64,000 bases of DNA from Spirometra erinaceieuropaei (GCA_902702965.1 CACRXP010000143.1:569263-633262); one strand, 5' to 3'. Shown: positions 48,201-61,779, counted from the first letter of the stretch. Translations and numbers: made by a program. The notes: a model not told the origin generated them from the sequence alone.

Positions 48201-50304
48201 TAAGAACCGTTGCAAGTGCGTTCTTAAATCCTGTTATTGAACATGAGCATACCGATGTGTCTATGGTAAGGCAGTCTAATTATGACCAGAAATATACATA
48301 AAAATTTGTCTTGATAGACTTGCGACAATTTTCGAGGACTACACCCTGAACCAGAAGGCAAAACAGGCCGAGCCGGTCTGTAACCCGATTGGTTGCCGCA
48401 CTTTCAAAATTATAGATGAATTTATTAAGACATTGAATATTTGATTCCCTGGCGAATCGGTTCTTTGTTTAACCAATGTAAATTTTCGTTAAGTTAAAGC
48501 AGTATAATTCAAACAGCATATTTTTATTTTTATAGAAAAACTCTGCCTTTTTATTAAGGCGCACGCAAAAAGGGTGAATTTGCATCCATCATTGTTTTGG
48601 GCAGACAAACATTTTATCATAGAACTGCATACTTACTTCAACATGTATACAGAACGAGTGACCGACCTCGTGAAGTGTTAGTTGAAAGTCTGCAATGAAT
48701 TGTCAATGATAAATGATTACCTAGGTGGGGTTGTAATGTTGATGATCACACGGCACAATCCCATACTATTGCGGAGTTACCAGAATTTCGGCTTTGGCTT
48801 CCCCATTTCCCGACTTCCTTTAAAAAATTTGCTCAATAGTAATCGATTGTTTAGGTCGCTCATTTTTTTCATATTGATTCTCGATGGCCTCATATATTTA
48901 AAAAATATGCTTTCGTTTGCTCATTTGGTAGCAAATCTGGTGTACTTCTTATCAAATGCTCGAGATAAGTGTATGTCTAAGCTTTGAAAAAGCTGTCTAA
49001 TTCACAAACAATTTCGAGTTACATCGGGCACTGTGTCGGCGTTTGACGATTTCAGTCTGCAAATGTATGATTTGCGCGTGGGGAAGATCATATTGTTTTC
49101 TGCGACTTTAAGAAGATATCATGTAGAATTTTCATAGGTTTGCTATGGATGCCGACCGTGTTGTACACTTTATGAGGAACAATGAACACCTAACAGGTAC
49201 AATACAGTATAAAGGAACATTGCACGATCTTTAAAAATCACGTAATAAGAAAGTTTTCAAAACCGAAATATACACTTTCATTAGCCAGAGGTGTAAAGAG
49301 GGTGTGATTTCCTGCCAATTAATGAAAACATATTTTTGTACATGCCTTCTTCATAATGTGTTTAAATTTCTGAGTACATTGAAAATCAGTGTGACGTATA
49401 CATGCCACTCAAGGCGTGGCTTTTTATCCCGTATGGTTTTTATAGGAGTCGCTACAAATTGCGTCCCAAAACCGACATTTGGGCGTCTGAAATACTTAAG
49501 GATTATGATGCATGGTGATCAATATTACAGTCACTACTAGGTAATCCTTCCTAATGATGCTCGCAGTTCATAAATTCAGCGAATATTTTATAAGAATAGT
49601 TACATATCAAAGACATTTTGACTGGGAGTAGTTGTTTTTATTATACATTTTGCGAAACTGAACTATAACTTGCTGCTGTATGGCAAAGTGCAACATAGGG
49701 CGCTTTTATAGGAGTGTTAATACCACGAACGCACGCACGATATGTGTCATTTGCCCCGACTTTAAAAATTTATGATATTGCTTGTGCGCTTACGGTTTGT
49801 GTCAGCAGGGCACTAAAGCGTATTTAACACAACGATAGGTTTTATGCCCATATTTGCCTACTCCTGAGAGCATTAGTGTTGAGAGAAATAGCTAGGAATC
49901 TAAGGACTTTGTGGCATCACAAATGTTGATCCTACAATTTGTCATCCATTAAAATGTGACATTTTTATCATCTATTGTTAATCGTAATTAAAATTAATTT
50001 TCCATTGAAGGCCTCGTCATAAAGGTATTTTATTGTCGTATTTTTACTTCGATGGCTGCCTTAAAGCATCGTGACCGGTCCCACACAACAGGCACCGCAG
50101 GGGCTTTCTGTTCTTTTCTCTGACACGTGCCAGTTGCTTTCTTTTGGTAGAATTTATCTCTGAAATAAGTTTCCCTATCCATAAGCCATACAATTTCCCT
50201 ATTCAGAAAAGACCGCTGCTTACTCTTGTGCGTGAGTTTTGCAATTGTGATAGCTGTGCTTCACTAAGCTGCATCGCACGTCCGGTAACTGGTGCGGTTC
50301 CGCG
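48201..50304. other. Unassigned interval
   Basis: A 101-codon plus frame at 48682-48987 is rich in hydrophobic and aromatic residues but shows no family motif. Confidence 0.35.
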
Positions 50305-50616
50305 GGGCTGTCAGTCATTCGTTTTCACTTTCCCAACCAGTGAATCTTCCTCCTTCTCCCTAATGTTGTCTATAAACACGAACTTTAATTTGCAGTGCTT
50401 AGTTTGCTAATATAGTATTTTTAAACAATTTTAATTATTTAGGACTTCATTACTCGGATGTACCGACGACGCACCGAAAACCAGCATAGACCTACTGTGG
50501 AGTCGAAATCCTGTCCCCCCAAATCGTGCATTGGAGCAGCAGAATTGTTGTGAAAATACGTATCGGGGTTTCTGCGTACTACCATGTTGAAAGGACAGTG
50601 AACTCGTTGTCATATA
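50305..50616 (+). repeat. Direct repeat of about 310 bp, copy 1
   Basis: Shared with 51258-51560. Landmarks are GTCAGTCATTCGTTTTCACT, GGACTTCATTACTCGGAT, ACGACGCACCGAAAACCAG and TTGTTGTGAAAATACGTATC then GGGG. It stops at the TA where the family R MITE copy begins. Confidence 0.75.
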
Positions 50617-51240
50617 CAGTAGATGTGCTAACTAATGCAATGTTAAACGGACTTTTGCAATGCGATTTCGTTTCGAATAGATTGCTTAATCGGATTTTAA
50701 AAATTAACCACTATACAGCATACGTCTGCAATAAATTCGAACGAACTGTTTTCCGGCAACATGTAACAACCATACTCTATAAAAATGACTATATAGCTGG
50801 TATGCATTTTTCTCAATGATTTTCAATGTCCTTAAAACTTCAATTATATTTCATGGAAACCATGAAAAAATATTCATTCAATTACTCACTGAGAAGAAAA
50901 TTACGTTTTTTTCGATTTTTACACGAGCGATGGATATTATTTAGGTTTAAAAAGGTTTCTCTTCATGCGATGTTCTAAGAGCGTGAAACATTCGTTCTTT
51001 AAACACCTTGTCTTTACGCGTTTACTAATATTGCACTTAAAGTTTTCCGTATGGGTTAAATTCGCTGCTATATTTTGTGATCACCATATGGTTTTCTCTT
51101 ATTATCGCGGAAAAAGTTACAGTTTTTCTTACGCGGAAAATATACGGCCTGTAGTTTGGAAATCTTGAATGTAAACGTAACAGCAGTTTGGGTTTGAAAT
51201 TATTCCAAAATTAAAAAATTATTTGAAAACCGAATTACCG
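50617..51240. mobile_element. Mariner-related MITE (family R), right end missing
   Basis: It begins TA then CAGTAGATGTGCTAACTAAT. The left arm (to about 50910) has CAACCATACTCTATAAAAAT, ATGCATTTTTCTCAATG and AAAATTACG. From about 51075 the right-arm text GCCTGTAGTTTGGAAATCTT and AACGTAACAGCAG appears. The terminal part of the right arm is absent, and the second direct repeat follows instead. Confidence 0.7.
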
Positions 51241-51257
51241 GAGTGGTTGTGCAAATA

Positions 51258-51560
51258 TGTCAGTCATTCTTTTTCACTTTCCCTGCCGGTTAGCCTGTCC
51301 CCATTTTCCTAGTTTTGTCTTTTATTTGTCTTCTTATTTGGAGCGTTAAGTTTGTAAGTATGCTCTTACTATATCAAATTTAACTTATTATGACTTCGTT
51401 ATTCGGATATTCTGACGACGTTCCAGAAACCAGTAATTGATATCTCCCTCTCATGTGCGTCATAGAGCGACATAATTATTGTGAAAATACTTATCGGGGC
51501 CTTCAGGTAATACCTATGTTGAACATACAGTAAAACAATTGTTATATACGTAAAGTATTG
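51258..51560 (+). repeat. Direct repeat of about 310 bp, copy 2
   Basis: GTCAGTCATTCTTTTTCACT, TATGACTTCGTTATTCGGAT, GACGACGTTCCAGAAACCAG and ATTGTGAAAATACTTATCGG follow in the same order as in copy 1. No coding content. Confidence 0.75.
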
Positions 51561-52410
51561 TCATTCGAATTAAAATAAATTGTACCTTGTTAATTATGGA
51601 TTATGATCCGTTCGAAGACGTTTATAAACACAGAGGCGGTTCGAAGTAATATGCAAGTACTGGGTAGAATAAGGGGGAAGGGCTTGCCTCGTTAGAACAA
51701 TCAATGCAGTTTAACCGCACTCCTATCAAAAAAAACGTTTTAGTTGACAAACATCTTTGACTAGTTGAAGCTTTTCGAATAAAGCGAATAACGGGGAAGA
51801 AAATACGTTGTTGTTTTCTCTTCTGAAGGTCTCATATTTCTGTATTTTCCTTCTCCCAGCTGGATTCTATTCGGAGTCCGGCACGGTTATGGCACACCAT
51901 CCTCCACCTCTCACTTTAATCTGCTTTAGTGTTCTATGCACCAGTGAAGGGAACTGTTATACTGTATGCAGCAAGTAGCCGTGTGTTTATTTTTACATTG
52001 CTCCCTGTCATACTGCTTAAGGTAACATAGGTTGCGCCTTTGCAAAACCTTTTACGACAGTTGTTATGCTTTAAACGTTTTCTTTATCACTTTAGAGAAA
52101 GACATTTTGGTCTCATACTTTCTCAAGATTTGAAAGAAATTAAGGCGCTAGTTTCAGTCAGCCGAACAAGAAATAGTCGGTTGTCTGACTTAAATAAAGG
52201 CAATCTGTTCGTGGAAAACAAAAAGGCGCGTCCCATGGAAAAGTTGAGAAAAGGAAAATTCAATTACTATAAAAGCAGTAGTTACCCTTCCTGTATGTGC
52301 TTGTCAGGTGGTTCAAAGAAAGGCAACGAACACCATACGGCTTCTCGGCTCTCACAGCAAGCATTCAGTGGCTCACAAAGCGAAGCTTAGTTAAGGCGTT
52401 CTTCAAGTAG
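51561..52410. other. Unassigned interval
   Basis: Contains a 116-codon plus frame (52040-52390), Lys- and Ser-rich. It is immediately upstream of the PLE relic at 52.4 kb but has no reverse-transcriptase motif, so I do not assign it to that element. Confidence 0.35.
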
Positions 52411-53038
52411 ATGTTATCCCGTTGCAGTAAACCGGAGGAAAGAGCACGTGAGGCCCGTTATGGCCGAGTCTGGTTTGTGGAGAATGGCTGTCCGAGGGTA
52501 TGCATAAGTCGCTGCCTACTTGGTCGCCCCCAGAGGACCCAAGCATCAACAACACCAACGATATGGCATTCTCTGTCACACATTAAGGACGTCTTAAAAG
52601 CGTCTGAGCACTTTGGTACGGAGCTAGGTGTTGAAAATGCACAGGTTCAAAAGTCACCACGCGCAGTAGGGTCATGAAAAATCAAAATCGGTTAAGGCAT
52701 GAGGAGCAGTCTTGAGTAGTTCTCGCACCCCGTACCAAAACTGTCCTCGTAAGTACACAGGCCAGATTGGGTGCATACTAGGATCGCGCATGGACGGACA
52801 TAAGCTAACGGTGCAACGGGATGACTCATTATCACATGTGGTCGCCCACACCTATGAAATGGGTCACGAGGTTAACATCGCAGCCACGAAAATTATCGCT
52901 TGTGCCGGAAACAAGACAGGGCGAGAATGGATTGGAGCCTGAGCCTCGGATGAGTACTCAGTCAATAGATTTATCGATCTGGTGCCGGCGTACGGAGGCC
53001 TGCGTAGTTACCTCCAGTCTCGCGCCGCCGGTCGATGA
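52411..53038 (+). pseudogene. Penelope-like element: end of reverse transcriptase plus GIY-YIG domain
   Basis: The first frame (to 52677) ends with WHSLSHIKDVLKASEHFG, the thumb-like segment that follows the reverse-transcriptase core in Penelope-like elements. A frame change before about 52712 is followed by CPRKYTGQIG (YIG strand), SRMDGHKLTVQRDD (catalytic-Arg helix), SLSHVVAHTYEMGHE and GREWIGA. A TGA at 52940-52942 replaces the usual Trp. The same frame then reads DEYSVNRFIDLVPAYGGLRS and stops at 53036-53038. This is the longest PLE stretch in the window, with two disabling changes. The polymerase palm is not readable upstream. Confidence 0.75.
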
Positions 53039-53397
53039 CTGGCTTACACGCTCTATAACTGGCACTTTCTCTGCAGGTGCTATTGTCTCTTCAAAAATTC
53101 GAAAACTCATAACAAAACGAAATGTTCCAGTGCTCGACCATCCTTCTACAATTAAACACAATCAGATTCCCCGACATTTCAGATCCTTACTTTAACCTAT
53201 CATCGAGTACGGATGCGCAAGTGTCTCAATGATAAGGAAATTCTGTTGTTAAATGGTGACTTGCATGAGAAAATTGGCGGTCACCTCATTTATCTCTGAT
53301 ATTGGTGAAACTCTATCTCGCTCACCAGCAATTTAACTTGGAAACTAGATGCTTTGTCACTAAGGCCGCTGCCCCTATTAAATGTGAGTCGCTGACT

Positions 53398-53904
53398 TTA
53401 TAGCATTTGCGGAAGATCTAAATTTGGCAGATTTCGACAAAAAAGGTGTTCTTCTGTGTTAAGGTGACCGTACTTTTCGGTATGGCACTCTGAACTGACA
53501 TTTTTCTGCGATTTATCTATGCCTGTTGTGTGAATTTTATTAATCCTCGGAAACGCCCGCGGGTTCATTGTGTAAGTACTTGCTATACCCAAGCCAGTTT
53601 TAAGCACTGAATAGGGCAGAGAGGGATAATTCAGGTTCTTAATATACTGGTAGGCGGTAAAACAAGACTCAAACCACTCGCGAGACCGCTGACCGCGACG
53701 AAGCTGATGGCGTGAACAATTCCTCTTTACTAGACTACAGCTTTCTGTTGGGATAAAAGACGTTCGGCGAGTGAAGCAGAATATGTATCCGTCTGTCGTC
53801 TTAAATCCTCTCCTATTTACCGTCTCTGGTGATGGGATTGAGGCGGAATGTGAATTGACAGACAAAACAATCCCTGTTCCAGAAACCGAGTCTTCTTTTA
53901 GCAT
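53398..53904 (-). pseudogene. Penelope-like element C-terminal relic in a 168-codon frame
   Basis: The middle of this minus-strand frame reads RSREWFESCF, then INLPxPY-like text (YIKNLNYPSLPYSVLK). This matches SREW-type and LPYSLL motifs at the end of PLE proteins. The flanking residues are not recognised. It is the longest uninterrupted frame in the window, but its conserved part is only about 40 residues. It faces the relic at 52411-53038, with the C-terminal ends converging. Confidence 0.5.
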
Positions 53905-56841
53905 TCCTTGTCACAAATGGAAGAAACATTTAATTCCCTATTATCTGATTGATCCGCCGTGGTAAACACAGGAGCAGAAATGGTTGCATGCAAGTTCTCA
54001 GTACTGTCAGTGTGATATTCCGAGATGTGAATCAGCAATAACTAATGCCATTATTTAGAATGGAAAAGGGCTTCATCAAACACGAATCAATAAATATAAA
54101 CTAAAGGACAAAAAGTATTTAGACTCGAGAATTCGTCGTAAACGCTGTTAGGGTAGTTGCGCGTTTTTATCTATTTAATTGAAGCAATTTAAATGTGAAA
54201 CCTATCTTAAGACAAACGTAACTTTTTGAAACTAAGATTTGTCGTGCGCTAGTCAGGTTAGACGGGATGTGAACAATACAGTTGCCTTTAATTTAAAAAC
54301 TAATTTGATTTTAAAATTTAGATTTGCGAGTCTGCATAAATTATTGCCTGATATAGCAGGTATAACTTCTATTGACAAGCCCTTTGCAATTTGCCATATG
54401 TTCCTGGCATTTGAGAATATTACATAACAGATGGCGAAACTACCTCCCACCATCAACCATCTCAATTTTAAAGCATACGCTAAGATATGCTTAGCCAGAT
54501 GATTACTGCTAGTCTACAAGTTAAATACGGAATGGCATAGACGTAATTATTTTAACGATATTTTATGACATACGTGGTCATTAAGTGAGGTATTTGTGGT
54601 CGCGAAACGCAGTCAAATGAAACGGGCCGAAAATGACTCAAGTTCAAAAATAAACTTACGATCTTCCCGCTGCGTCTAAAAAAACTATTTAAAATTTTCG
54701 AGGTGTAAAAATCAAGCCAAACCTTTATTTTTTCCATGGGTATTCCCTAAAACAGAACGAAGTACTTAGGCATTCGTCAATAAAATCCCAGACTAAAGAC
54801 CGTTTACATAGTTCTCCATTGGCTGTGTAAGTCCGCATCTTCGTTGCGGACGCTTATTTTGCACCGGCAATAGAGGTTTACATATGATGAGACATCCACT
54901 ATAACTTCAATGCCAGGAGCACAAAAAAGGGCATGCAAGAACTTACTGAGTCGATAAGAACTTTCCAAACCTTATTTTTTGTAGGCTCCAATAGAGAAAA
55001 AGTAAAGAAACGACCTTTTTGGGCAGATTGCTCGTAACACCTGTACTCATAAATTGCTCGCCTGCATTTAAAAGATAATAAGGAACTCGTCGGGCTCTAT
55101 CGACGACACAAAATACATCATTATTATAACAATAGGAGTTATTATTGATACAAAGACAAGCATAGGTTTGCGATTGTGTATGCTAATTTATACTCGACTT
55201 TACTAGCCAGCAATCAAACCCTTAATATGCGACTTTAAGGAATGTTGTATTTCATTCACGGCTTTACTAGTAAGCTTAAAGTAGGGACTATTTATTTTTA
55301 TCACTTGCATTTCGAATAATGCAAAATCGGAAACATAAGATCGTATTTTTGAAGAACAGTTTTGGAAGCTACAATGGAACTTTTCGCACTAAAATATGTT
55401 ACATAACTTTCATAACAGTACGTTTTTGATGGCATTAAAAGTGCAGGTTAAAAACATTTTGGTAAAATTCACTATCCTAAAACCATTAAACCTTCTCATT
55501 CAACTGTCTCGAAAAACCTTTATATGCTTTTACAAAATCGATTCATTTATTTGACACGATTTTTTTCGTTTTCAACACCACCGGTTCCTTATATATTTTC
55601 TTAGGCTTGAGAACGAAATAACATCTTAGTAAATTACTTCATGTTATTTGTTGCCTAGATGTCTTTTTGTATTTTCTCGAAGTTATAGTTGCTGCGTTGA
55701 AATCATTTCTGATTCAATATACTTTTTTGATTAAACATGTACTTCAACAGTTAGGCAGTATACTTTAAATTCTGAGACCTGTAAAAAGTTCAACAGATAA
55801 GGCATTTGTCGCAAACTTCAGAAAAAACTGATGGGTAACTGCTAGGCATCTTGAAAATATCCCTTGCGGTATTAAAATATCTCACGAATAAAAACAATAA
55901 AAAACCTTAGTTACTTCAGGCAGGAAATTTGAAGTAGATATATGTCACAAAACCAATCATAGATGGGCCCTCTAAATATACCTCGGACTAGACGAGCCTA
56001 AAATCAAAAAAGGTAATCAAATTAAGTTTCACAGCATTCGCGAATTCAAGCCTAGACTATTCGACTCAGCCCTTTTGAGACCGATCTGGATTATGCCCTG
56101 TTAATGCTGCATACGTTCCGTTTTCTAGGCTCTGCGGACGTTTTAAGGTCAAAGACTCTCCCGTAAACAAACATTTTAAGTATTCTCTGCTACTCTTCAG
56201 GTTGTTTTGTCAAAAGGTCCTGATGGAGAAAACAATGGTCTTGTTGTTTTAAATAATATCTGTAGCCAATTTAATGACCCCTTGGGCTTTTGTCCGTTCC
56301 ATTAAGTTTACATAAAAACTTGCGAATCTATTTACGTTTACTTTCAGAAATTTCCAACTAACAGTTTCCGTTCACATTCGCAAACGACGCAACTCTCTCC
56401 CCTGTTTACCTGCCACATTTATTGCAATTATTAAAACCTAAATAGATCGTTTGTCGTCTTTTAATTGTCGGCTTTGTCAAAGTATTTGCCCAACAAAAAA
56501 CTTTATATGGACTTTCGGATCCTTAAAGAATGCCCAGGGGCGTAGCTTCCGCTGGCGCAAATACAGATTCCGGCAACATTAGTAGGTTTTGCAAATGTTA
56601 GCAAAAACAATATTTAGCATCTTCATCAGTAAATGTTTGCAAATTAGCAGTGTTCGAAAGGAATTATTAGAAAGTATTTTTGCAAACAGCATGTAAAGCA
56701 AATCGGTTCTCGGTAGAAGGAGTGATAAGCACCATCACTTACTTTGTGTCTACGATGAATCACAGGAATCAGCATTTGACAGCCAAATTCATTCTTCGAA
56801 AGAAACCAATCATCTTACTTGAAAGATATTCGGCTAGGCTA
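53905..56841. other. Unassigned AT-rich interval
   Basis: Frames of at most 70 codons on either strand. No recognised features. Confidence 0.4.
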
Positions 56842-57293
56842 GGTCCTGCGGCCTCACCTGAGGGATACTATATGGGCAGCTTTCCAAAAAGATATTATCA
56901 GATGCGGGTATGCTAAGCTCAAGAGGAGAGCCATTATCGCGCTCTATTTATTATCTCAGTCCAACCAGTGACCAGGTAAACTCGCTTATGGAATTATTCA
57001 GATAATATGGAAGTCCGTCGGTTCCGCTTCAGTGGTCATGCGTTGCAAATTATTACGCGGTTAACTCCGTGGCCTTCCAGTTGTGATTGCTCCCTCATTC
57101 TCTTAATCCGGCGGGAGGCCGTGTCGGGGGGAGTGTGCACACACCAACTGCACTCGATTTCCTGCGCGTGTTTCGAGCTCTGCTTGCGCTATTCATCTCT
57201 TCCTAATTCAACGAGTGGCCAATTAAGGTTTTTTACCTAATATTATTTTAGTAAGCTTACCATGCGGTATCACTCAGATGGGGCTGCAGAACC
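56842..57293. mobile_element. Inverted-repeat element Q, copy 2
   Basis: The left end is GGTCCTGCGGCCTCACCTGA; the right end is CGGTATCACTCAGATGGGGC, then TGCAGAACC. The interior shares CTTAATCCGG, GCGTGTTTCGAGCTCTGCTT and CAACGAGTGGCCAATTAAGG with copy 1 at 35468-35977. Length 452 bp. The 77-codon frame at 57007-57240 is not conserved between copies. Confidence 0.75.
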
Positions 57294-58947
57294 AAACCTC
57301 GCCAATTACGTGCTGAATAAAATATGCAAGAACAACTTGGTTCACATGGGCATGATACCTTTACTTTCAAAATGAATTCGCTTCAAAAGGAGGACACGGC
57401 ATCTTAGAAGACCACGCCCCCTTTAATTATGCGTCATACTGTCAGGCAAAAAACCGCTGATTTGACGCGGCAATTCCAGTTTCAAAAGGGAGGAAAATGG
57501 CTGACGATTTCTCAGCAAACACGGCCTATTGCAAAACTAGTCCTTTACGACCTTCCGCCATTTCGTCAACTGCCTGACAAAAACTTAGCGCAGATTCTCG
57601 TCTGAAAATATTAATACGCCCATTCACTACAAAGTATCTTCCCTGACCAATGTAATCCCACTATTTGGCAATATGTAAGTTTTACTTCGCGTCGCTGACG
57701 TCCGATATCATGTGGACCTTCACCTTTTTCCCCTCGTCAAATCCAGGTTTGCGGACAAATCCGCTTTATAGGCACTCGTTATAAGAAAACTCAAGCGCGA
57801 AAAGCAAAGATAACGAGGCGGTGTGGAGCGAAGCAATACATGAACTGCTTGGATTCATTTAAAAAAGGCGTATTTTGTTAGTCTTTCGCATGCTAATTTC
57901 GAGTAATTTTCGCAAAAATATTTTTAACTTCCATGAAGAGGAACAGCGACTGAAAACATCCGATGCAATAGTAACCAGTATCTTTCTGGACTGCCGTCCA
58001 GTAGCGGGCTGTACTTTTATGCTCCACAGTCATCTAAAGCATCCAAAACATCACTATAACCTCTATGTACTTACTCAGAGATTTTGGTTCTCGTAGTCTG
58101 GTCCGTAGTTTATCTTTCCTAAACAATTCCTAAAAAAATTGCATTAAGTATAGGTATTATTCCTCTTGTTGAAACAAAGGTCAGCAAAAAAGAGCGAGCA
58201 TATGGCCACTAAACGATCTTCATTTGTCAATGTCATAATGACTTTGTTGAGGACCACATAGTTTCTACTGCACATCAACTCCTTGGCCGGAGTTGTCCAT
58301 TTCTTGCGGTACTCTTTTGAGCGTCCGCCTTTTGTCGAGTAATCGTGTCATGGGTGGCATTTCCAGAAGTTGCAAAGACTTAGATTTGTTCATGCTCGAT
58401 GTCTTCAATACTGCAAAACGATATCTGGTGCCCTTAAATTATTAGAGATATGTCCGTTGCCTGTATTTTCCAGTTTCTAAAAGCGTATTTTGAGTACTGC
58501 TTTGCAGTAAAATGTAATTCTTAATGTTCCAGGTTGTTTAAATCAATATCCTTAGATAAGAGTTAAGATTTAAGTCTTTGGCGATCTCAGTATTTAAGGG
58601 CAGACATGTCCGTTAGGTCGATCGACGTTGCTAAAGATCCCTTGTTTTATTTCCGAGGAAAGTAATCCGCGAACTCGACAGACACTGTCTTAGGCACGGT
58701 CTGACAGTTGGCATGAATATTTAAGCTGGAGTTCATCAACTACTGCGGTATAATTGCGCAATGCCCCCAAACCGCCAACAGGCAGTCAGTAGTATGCAAT
58801 TGCGTAATCCTTTTCCGTATCGACAAACCATTGCGTATTTTGTCATTATGGTAAATAATTACACAGTTGCTGACGATGTGTAGAGTGTGCTCCTTGCCCG
58901 GTTGAGATAAGGGAGGTAGCATGCGTTTGAATTAATTTAGAGTGGTA
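57294..58947. other. Unassigned interval
   Basis: No recognised coding or mobile sequence; frames of at most 73 codons. Confidence 0.35.
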
Positions 58948-59100
58948 GTAGACTTGCGCAGCATCTACCGCACTCCCTCCTCCTTCCTCGTCTGTGCCCC
59001 ATGTTATGGTCAAGTCAAGAAGACCAGGGGTGGTAGTGGGCGCTGGGGGTTGGCACGCCCGCAGCCGCCTCTAGACGTGCCGCCACAGACATGCGCATTG
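58948..59100. repeat. GC-rich dispersed repeat (family Z), copy 2
   Basis: GTAGACTTGCGCAGCATCTA, CCGCACTCCCTCCTCCTTCC, GTCAAGTCAAGAAGACCAGG and GTAGTGGGCGC parallel 17517-17640. GC content is again well above the surroundings. Confidence 0.65.
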
Positions 59101-61456
59101 GGTTTGTAACATTATTTCCAAGGACAAGCTATACGAGGAAAAGGTTTCTGGGGTCACAAACATTGATGACCTCATCAACTCTCGAAACCCGTCATTCGGA
59201 CGCGCGGAACCTGTGGCGTCAATACAGCAAGTTCGTCCTTCAACAGTAGTTTCCACGATCGAAAAACCGAAAACAAACAGATACATCACGTCACTAACAT
59301 ATATTTTAGTCGACACTCCCATTTTATCATAATTGTTTCTTCGCCGTCGTCGGATCCATTATCTGGGTTTGTTTGCAGTTTAAATTCCCAGAGTGTCTTT
59401 TTGTTAGACTTACTGAGATATGACCAAGTTAATCAATGAGTCTTTGTGATTGTTTAATGTGCTGGAATTTCGCATACAATGAAATTACGTTTTTCATCCG
59501 CTTAATTTACTACTTACACTTTTTTTTGAGAATGACTTCGTTTTCATACACTTATTTTTTATACTGGTTTACGAGCTCTGCTCTGTCTAGTCGAAGTGAA
59601 TGTGTGTCCTGTGAAAGCTGTTCAGCGCTTTTCACAATCCCACTGTCGATGTTTTTGCATTCTCTTTTTCGCGCCTTCTGTTTATTTTTGTCTATGCCAA
59701 ATGTGGTTTGTTGCTAAATATCTCCTGCGTTTTTGCATGGAAATTTACAAAAATATTAAAATAGGGGTTTTAAACGCAGTTCTGCTTGTTCCTGTTTGTG
59801 GTGGAGTCTAACCGAATCATGCGTTAGTATCGCCTCATACAGGGTGATTGGTTGATTAGCGGCCGCTATGACTGTTCTTAGCTACCCAGATTCCGAATTA
59901 TCCTAAGATGGAACTCCGTCCGTCAGTAGTAAATCGAACACGCTACAACTCAGCATACTCTACTGACGTTCAAAGTCTCTTAGCAACCATATTTTGGAGA
60001 GCAGATGAACATTCACTGTTCAAATCTAAAACTAATCCGTGGTCATCATTTAACTCTGAGGCGCTTTTATGTCCCCTCCAGTTTTCAACCGGTGTCAAAG
60101 CATTTATTTTTTAGCCTATCAGGCTGGGGTTCACATATTTGCTTATATGTTATTGTGCTGTTATTGCGATGTGCTTTTAAATTGGAGAACACAGCAATCC
60201 AGCATCTTTAAACTGAAAGCATAATAACTAATTAGATACAAATATTTTTCTTTTCTCTGACGTTGCATACTTTTAGATGGGACCGCTAGAAGCACGAGCG
60301 AAATTACCGAATCTTTGGAACGTCTTAGATTTAATTTGTTTATTCGATCTGCGCATATTTGCATCTAAACCACTAAAATCATTACGTTAGCATCAGAACG
60401 CGCAGGACTTTCTTCAAACACAAAACTCAGGAGCCCTTTTACGACTTCTAAATCGAGAGTAATACATTCAGTCAGGGAGAAATTGCCTCGAAGATTGCTA
60501 GGACCCATCTGCATGATTGTTACAGAAATTCAAAGTTACATAGACAGTACCAGCGGATATTGTGGACAATTGTAAAATAATCGCTGACAAAATTGTTCAG
60601 AACATTTTAATTAATGCTACTCGTAAGGGATGTCTTGGAGGAAATTTCTGTAGCAGCCAAGATATATAATTTTTGTATAGAAATAGTGCATTTAGAGTTG
60701 GCTTCACTTTGAGCAGTTAGTTTACACTTAATCTTTCATTTCAAATATTCAAAACTGCGCAAACTCAGAGAATAAAGGACAAATTAAATATAAACACTAT
60801 TAACAAGGCGTCGCATTCGTTTTACAGTTTACCTTATTAGCATTTTTGATACAAAGTGAAATGCACGTAAATGTCTTGAACAATATACAACAAAATATTT
60901 AAGAATACTCAAATCAAGGCTTCTGACGTGTCGTTTAGGTTATCTTTCATTGATAACCTCCTCCCTGCAGCTTTAATGTTTTGAACGGATCGTTTGTCGC
61001 AATAAGTGTAGCGAACCTTAACGACCGTAGTGCAAATATCCGGTCAAGAATGCCTGGAGCGTTCGAAATATATATTATTAGCTTCTGCCGTTGCAAAATA
61101 CCTTCCCATTTAGAGAACTTTCAAGTTATTTTACCTGCAAAACAGCTTCAGTTTTAAGCAAAATTGAAAGGTTTCAGAAGCTCAGACATTTGCCTCCGCG
61201 AGCGCTTATTCTGAACCACATCTACGCATTTGCCATAGCACAGGATAGAAATTTAAATATGTGAGCTTAAAACATGCATCCCATATCAACTTCAAACTTA
61301 ATTGATGTCCACCTAGATAAGATAACGCAGAATACGAATAGGCAAGTTATTCTAAAACGAAAAATTTAATTTGTATATTTTAAGAGTTTTCGGTCTTACG
61401 ACACAGAACTTATGCAACAGGGAAACATTTCATTTTGACCAAACTGTGGAAACCTC
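59101..61456. other. Unassigned AT-rich interval
   Basis: A 93-codon plus frame at 59436-59717, rich in Phe, Ser, Cys and Leu, overlaps another frame and has no motif. Nothing else was recognised. Confidence 0.35.
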
Positions 61457-61540
61457 GGCGCCTCAGTGGGATTTGAACCCGCGCAGTAAGGTGAAGGCTT
61501 TAGTACAGTCAACGCTCTAATTATTTGAGCTACCAGGCCC
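61457..61540 (-). repeat. tRNA-like sequence (pseudo-tRNA or SINE head)
   Basis: On the minus strand: TGGTAGCTCAAATAATTAG as A box with a GCTC/GAGC D stem, and GCGGGTTCAAATCCCAC as a T arm with B box. The acceptor ends (GGGCCTG and TGAGGCGCC) do not pair. The anticodon stem cannot be built cleanly, so it is unlikely to be a working tRNA. It differs from the tRNA-Arg SINE head at 45.3 kb. Confidence 0.55.
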
Positions 61541-61724
61541 TGCTGGACGAAGCCAGTTTAATCACATTTGGATCAAGTTACCCGCTCTACCTACTGCGAC
61601 ATCTGGAATCCACCAACTCTGATACGGAAAGCTGACTAATTGAGCAGGATACATCAATGTACTCCACATAGAATCCATCAGATGACTACCAGGCTCAGGT
61701 ATTTCAAAGATTTTTTGGAAGATT

Positions 61725-61779
61725 TTGAATAATTCCTATTGACCCAGTTTTTACAGTTGGGTCAATATGAACTATTCAA
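61725..61779. repeat. Hairpin with 22-nt arms
   Basis: TTGAATAATTCCTATTGACC then CA at 61725-61746 pairs with 61758-61779, 20 of 22 positions matching, around an 11-nt loop. Weaker pairing continues outward. It may be the core of a small MITE next to the tRNA-like sequence. Confidence 0.8.
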
